From assembly GCF_031082405.1 (NCBI RefSeq), contig NZ_JAVHJU010000069.1:62001-126000 (forward strand): a DNA stretch of 64,000 nucleotides, read 5' to 3'. The stretch's first letter is position 1. Every line of letters begins with the position of its first letter. The translations under genes were made by a program, and so were the position numbers. This DNA comes from Amycolatopsis sp. A133 (lineage in GTDB: Bacteria; Actinomycetota; Actinomycetes; Mycobacteriales; Pseudonocardiaceae). The notes beneath the pieces were generated by a model. It did no database searches. It had not been told where the DNA came from and saw only the letters and a program-made list of their open reading frames with translations. Of the stretch, positions 61,083-64,000 are shown piece after piece.

Positions 61083-62731
61083 CCACCCCGCTGCTGCAGC
61101 TCCAGGACCTCAACGTGACCTACGCGGTGGGGGACAAGGAAGTGCCCGCCGTCCGCGGCGTCGGCCTCACCCTCGACCCCGGCGGCACCCTCGGCGTCGC
61201 CGGCGAATCCGGCTCGGGCAAGTCGACCGTCGCCATGAGCGTGCTGCGGCTGCTGCCGCGCACCGCGAAGATCACCGGCGAGATCCTCCTCGACGGCGAA
61301 GACGTCACCGCCATGAAGTGGGGCCGCCTGCGCGCGGTCCGCTGGGCCGAGGCGTCCGTGGTGTTCCAGGGCGCCATGCACGCGCTCAACCCCGTCCGCA
61401 AGATCGGCGAGCAGATCGCCGAGCCCCTGCGGCTGCACCCCCCGGCAGGGAAGGCCCCGACCGACGCCGAGGTCGGCGCCCGCGTCGCCGAACTGCTCAC
61501 CCAGGTCGACCTGCCCCCGAGCCGGGCCGGCGCCTACCCCCACGAGCTGTCCGGCGGGCAGAAGCAGCGCGTCATGATCGCCATGGCCCTGGCCTGCTCA
61601 CCCCGGCTGATCATCGCCGACGAACCGACCACCGCCCTCGACGTCATCGTCCAGGCCCAGGTCCTCGCCCTGCTCTCGCGCCTGGTCGCCGAGCAGGACA
61701 TCGGCCTGATCATGATCAGCCACGACCTGTCCGTGCTCGCCGCCACCTGCCGGCGCATCGCGGTGATGTACGACGGGCAGATCGTCGAAGAAGGCCCCAG
61801 CGCCGAGGTCATGGGCTCGCCGAAGCACGAGCACACCCGCGCGCTGGCCGCGGCGTTCCCCACCGTCGGCGACCCGGCGTCGCGCTTCGCCCCGGCCACC
61901 ACCAACCCGCTGCCGCCCGAACCCCCGGACCGGGTGGCGGGTGGCGAGCCGCTGCTGGCCGCGGAGAACCTGCGCGTGTCCTTCCGCGACCGCACCGGCA
62001 AGCGCATCAACGCCGTCGCCGGTGTCGACCTCACCGTCTCCCGCGACGAGATCGTCGCGCTGGTCGGCCAGTCCGGCTCCGGCAAGACCACCCTCGCCCG
62101 GACGCTGCTCGGCCTGCAGAAACCCGACTCCGGCGTGGTCCGCTACGCCGGGAAGCCCGTCCCCGCCGGCGGTGCCGGGCTCAAGGCCTACCGGCGGCAG
62201 GTGCAGCTCGTCCTGCAGGACCCGACAAGCGCGCTGAACCCGTCCCACACCGTGTACGAAGCCGTCGCCGAGGGCCCGCGCATCCACAAGCTCGCCGGCG
62301 AACGGGACGTCGTGCACCGGGCGCTGGAAGCGGCCGAGCTGCGGCCCGCCGCGAAGTACGCCGACCGGCTCCCGCACCAGCTCTCCGGCGGCCAGCGCCA
62401 GCGCGTCGTCATCGCCGGGGCACTGGCGCTCGAACCGTCGGTGGTGGTGGCCGACGAACCGGTCGCCTCGCTCGACGCCTCCGTGCGCGGCGAAATCCTC
62501 GGGCTGCTGCTGCGGCTGCGGCGCGAACTGGGCCTCGCGGCGCTGGTGATCACCCACGACCTGGGCCTGGCCTGGAACATCGCCGACCGCGTCGCCGTGA
62601 TGTACCGCGGCGAGCTCGTCGAAACCGGCACCGTCGAACAGGTCCTGCTCGACCCGCAGCACGAGTACACAAAATCCCTGCTGGCCGCCCTGCCCGGCGG
62701 CACCGCCCAGCACCGCACCGTCGGGGCCTGA
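61079..62731 (+). CDS. Fused dipeptide ABC ATPase (DppD-DppF)
   Basis: A 550-residue tandem ABC ATPase joining the two nucleotide-binding domains that are separate DppD and DppF in many bacteria. First domain (about 1-265): Walker A GESGSGKST, signature LSGGQ, Walker B IIADEP. Second domain (about 290-550): GQSGSGKTT, LSGGQRQR, VVADEP. Both have the oligopeptide-type C-terminal region near HEHTR and HEYTK. It powers uptake through the DppB/DppC permeases. Confidence 0.93.
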   Translation: MTTPLLQLQDLNVTYAVGDKEVPAVRGVGLTLDPGGTLGVAGESGSGKSTVAMSVLRLLPRTAKITGEILLDGEDVTAMKWGRLRAVRWAEASVVFQGAMHALNPVRKIGEQIAEPLRLHPPAGKAPTDAEVGARVAELLTQVDLPPSRAGAYPHELSGGQKQRVMIAMALACSPRLIIADEPTTALDVIVQAQVLALLSRLVAEQDIGLIMISHDLSVLAATCRRIAVMYDGQIVEEGPSAEVMGSPKHEHTRALAAAFPTVGDPASRFAPATTNPLPPEPPDRVAGGEPLLAAENLRVSFRDRTGKRINAVAGVDLTVSRDEIVALVGQSGSGKTTLARTLLGLQKPDSGVVRYAGKPVPAGGAGLKAYRRQVQLVLQDPTSALNPSHTVYEAVAEGPRIHKLAGERDVVHRALEAAELRPAAKYADRLPHQLSGGQRQRVVIAGALALEPSVVVADEPVASLDASVRGEILGLLLRLRRELGLAALVITHDLGLAWNIADRVAVMYRGELVETGTVEQVLLDPQHEYTKSLLAALPGGTAQHRTVGA

Positions 62732-62811
62732 CCCGGCGGCGGCCGGGCCTACCCGGAAACCCGGCACTGCGGGAACCCCGCACGAGCGCGGTGTGTAATC
62801 TCCGAACGGAA

Positions 62812-64000
62812 ATGGCGACCACCACCGACCCCGCACAGACGCCCTCGACCGGACTGGCCGAGCGGCTCCGCGTGCCCTCGCGATTCCCCTACCGCACGAT
62901 CGCGATGGGCACCGTCGGCAGCACCCTGCTGATGGTCGCCGCCCTGGGCGCCGGCGGCATCCTGATCTCCGACCCGGTGCTCGGCCACGGCCCGCTCTCG
63001 TGGGTCCGCTACGGCCACGGGCGCATGCTCGCCAACGCCGTCCTCTACACCGGCTTCGGCATGGTCGTGTGGGCGTGGGTCCGGCTCGGCCGCTACGTGC
63101 TCGCCGGCCGCATCGGCAGCCGCCCGATCCTGGTCGCCGCCGGCTGCTGGATGGCGCCGCTGCTCGTCTCGCCGCCGCTGTTCACCCGCGACGTCTTCTC
63201 CTACCTCGGCCAGGGCGCCCAGCTGCTCTACGGGCTCGACCCGTACGCCAACGGCCCCGCCGAGCTCGACGTGCTGCCGAACGTCGTGCAGAACGTCCAC
63301 CCGCTCTGGCAGACGACTCCCGCGCCGTACGGGCCCCTGTTCCTGCTGATCTCCAAGGGCGTCGTCTCGGTCAGCGGCGACAACATGATCCTCGGCGTCA
63401 TCCTGATGCGCGTCGTGCTGCTCGTCGGGCTCGCCGGGACGCTGTGGGCGCTGCCGCGGCTGGTCAAGCACCTCGGCGGCCGGCTCCCGGTCGCGCTGTG
63501 GCTCGCGGTGGCCAGCCCGATGATGGTCATCCACCTCTTCGGCGGCCCGCACAACGACCTGATGATGCTCGCGTTCCTCACCATCGGCGTCCTCGCCGCC
63601 CTGGAACGCAAGCACGTGCTCGCGGTCGTCCTGGTCACGATCGGCATGCTGATCAAGCCGACCGCGGCGATCGCCCTGCCGTTCATCGTCTGGATGTGGG
63701 CCAACCACCTCACCGGCGAGTCGAAGGTCCGCAACTTCCTGCGCGCCGGCGCCGCGTCGGTCGGCCTGTTCCTGCCGGTGTTCGTCGCGGGCACGTGGAT
63801 CTCGCTGGGCTCGCTCAACCTCGGCTGGTGGTCCGGCCTCAAGGCCCCGCAGCTCATCGCGAACTGGCTCAACATCCCCACCGGCATCGGCGAGGTGTTC
63901 TACAACCTCGTCCACATCGTCGTGGACGTCCAGGTCTCGCCGTTCGTGACGGTCGCCCGCGCCGCCGGCATGCTCCTGCTGATCGCGTTCGGCGTCCGCC
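62812..64000 (+). CDS. mptB: MptB-like alpha-(1,6)-mannosyltransferase (partial, 3' cut)
   Basis: The first 396 residues of a GT-C polyprenol-phosphomannose-dependent alpha-1,6-mannosyltransferase, open to the window edge. Many membrane spans, the GT-C acidic motif FTRDVFSYLGQG, GLDPYANGP and LFGGPHNDLMM are as expected for MptB. It starts the mannan core of lipomannan/lipoarabinomannan in Mycobacteriales and relatives. ATG 62812; a TAATCT box lies 10 nt upstream. Confidence 0.9.
   Translation, partial: MATTTDPAQTPSTGLAERLRVPSRFPYRTIAMGTVGSTLLMVAALGAGGILISDPVLGHGPLSWVRYGHGRMLANAVLYTGFGMVVWAWVRLGRYVLAGRIGSRPILVAAGCWMAPLLVSPPLFTRDVFSYLGQGAQLLYGLDPYANGPAELDVLPNVVQNVHPLWQTTPAPYGPLFLLISKGVVSVSGDNMILGVILMRVVLLVGLAGTLWALPRLVKHLGGRLPVALWLAVASPMMVIHLFGGPHNDLMMLAFLTIGVLAALERKHVLAVVLVTIGMLIKPTAAIALPFIVWMWANHLTGESKVRNFLRAGAASVGLFLPVFVAGTWISLGSLNLGWWSGLKAPQLIANWLNIPTGIGEVFYNLVHIVVDVQVSPFVTVARAAGMLLLIAFGVR

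Noticed and set aside
1..64000. tRNA, rRNA, CRISPR, prophage or integrase features
   Set aside because: None seen on reading both strands; no cloverleaf, repeat array or integrase-like protein.

Overview
The window is high-GC DNA with dense, often overlapping genes, frequent GTG starts, SARP-type and other actinobacterial regulators and an MptB-like lipoglycan mannosyltransferase. This points to a filamentous actinomycete, most likely Pseudonocardiales (Amycolatopsis-like). The genus is an inference; no rRNA is present. About 60 protein genes are supported; no tRNA, rRNA, insertion sequence, CRISPR array or origin was seen.

Region 1 (1-9.3 kb) looks like accessory metabolism. A P450 and an epoxide hydrolase (cut by the window edge) form a minus-strand pair, divergent from a DHA2-type exporter. 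A coupled trio follows: a DUF899 thioredoxin-like protein, a family 2 glycosyltransferase and an MFS permease. Then come an unknown beta-propeller protein and a 56-residue membrane microprotein with its own terminator. A 17-bp motif occurs upstream of both the P450/exporter pair and the DUF899 trio.

Region 2 (9.3-21.7 kb) is entirely minus strand and looks like a specialised-metabolite or unusual glycolipid locus. From upstream to downstream it has ACP, stand-alone ketosynthase, alpha/beta hydrolase and aldo/keto reductase; a degraded membrane-protein gene; a LuxR-type regulator; a tightly coupled five-gene operon (class III aminotransferase, NAD-dependent epimerase, membrane GT2, membrane endonuclease/exonuclease/phosphatase-fold protein, flippase-like LPG-synthase-TM protein); and a SARP activator. 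This is the best candidate for an undescribed system.

Region 3 (22-38 kb) is mixed: M20 peptidase, hydrolases, methyltransferase/MerR, ArsR/SRPBCC, lipoprotein, aldo/keto reductase, F420-type oxidoreductase, uppP, histidine phosphatase, M3 oligopeptidase, a secreted DUF6294-like protein, clpP paralogue, mdh, MarR with SnoaL-like and VOC genes, and a DUF4360 secreted protein.

Region 4 (38.7-51.8 kb) is a carbohydrate locus: a FUSC membrane protein coupled to a cytoplasmic GH92 mannosidase, RidA, a WYL regulator, a large secreted GH92 enzyme ending in a repeated beta-solenoid-like module, and a secreted tannase-family esterase. Region 5 (51.8-64 kb) has a methyltransferase, AraC regulator and oxidoreductase, dienelactone hydrolase, M20 peptidase with a DppA-like D-aminopeptidase, divergent from a complete dipeptide ABC importer, and the start of mptB.

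Regulatory highlights are a perfect 42-nt palindromic core present twice (36.3 and 45.5 kb) at regulator stop codons, with different but still paired flanks; at least a dozen starts with a TAnnnT-like -10 box placed for leaderless transcription; and many strong hairpin terminators.
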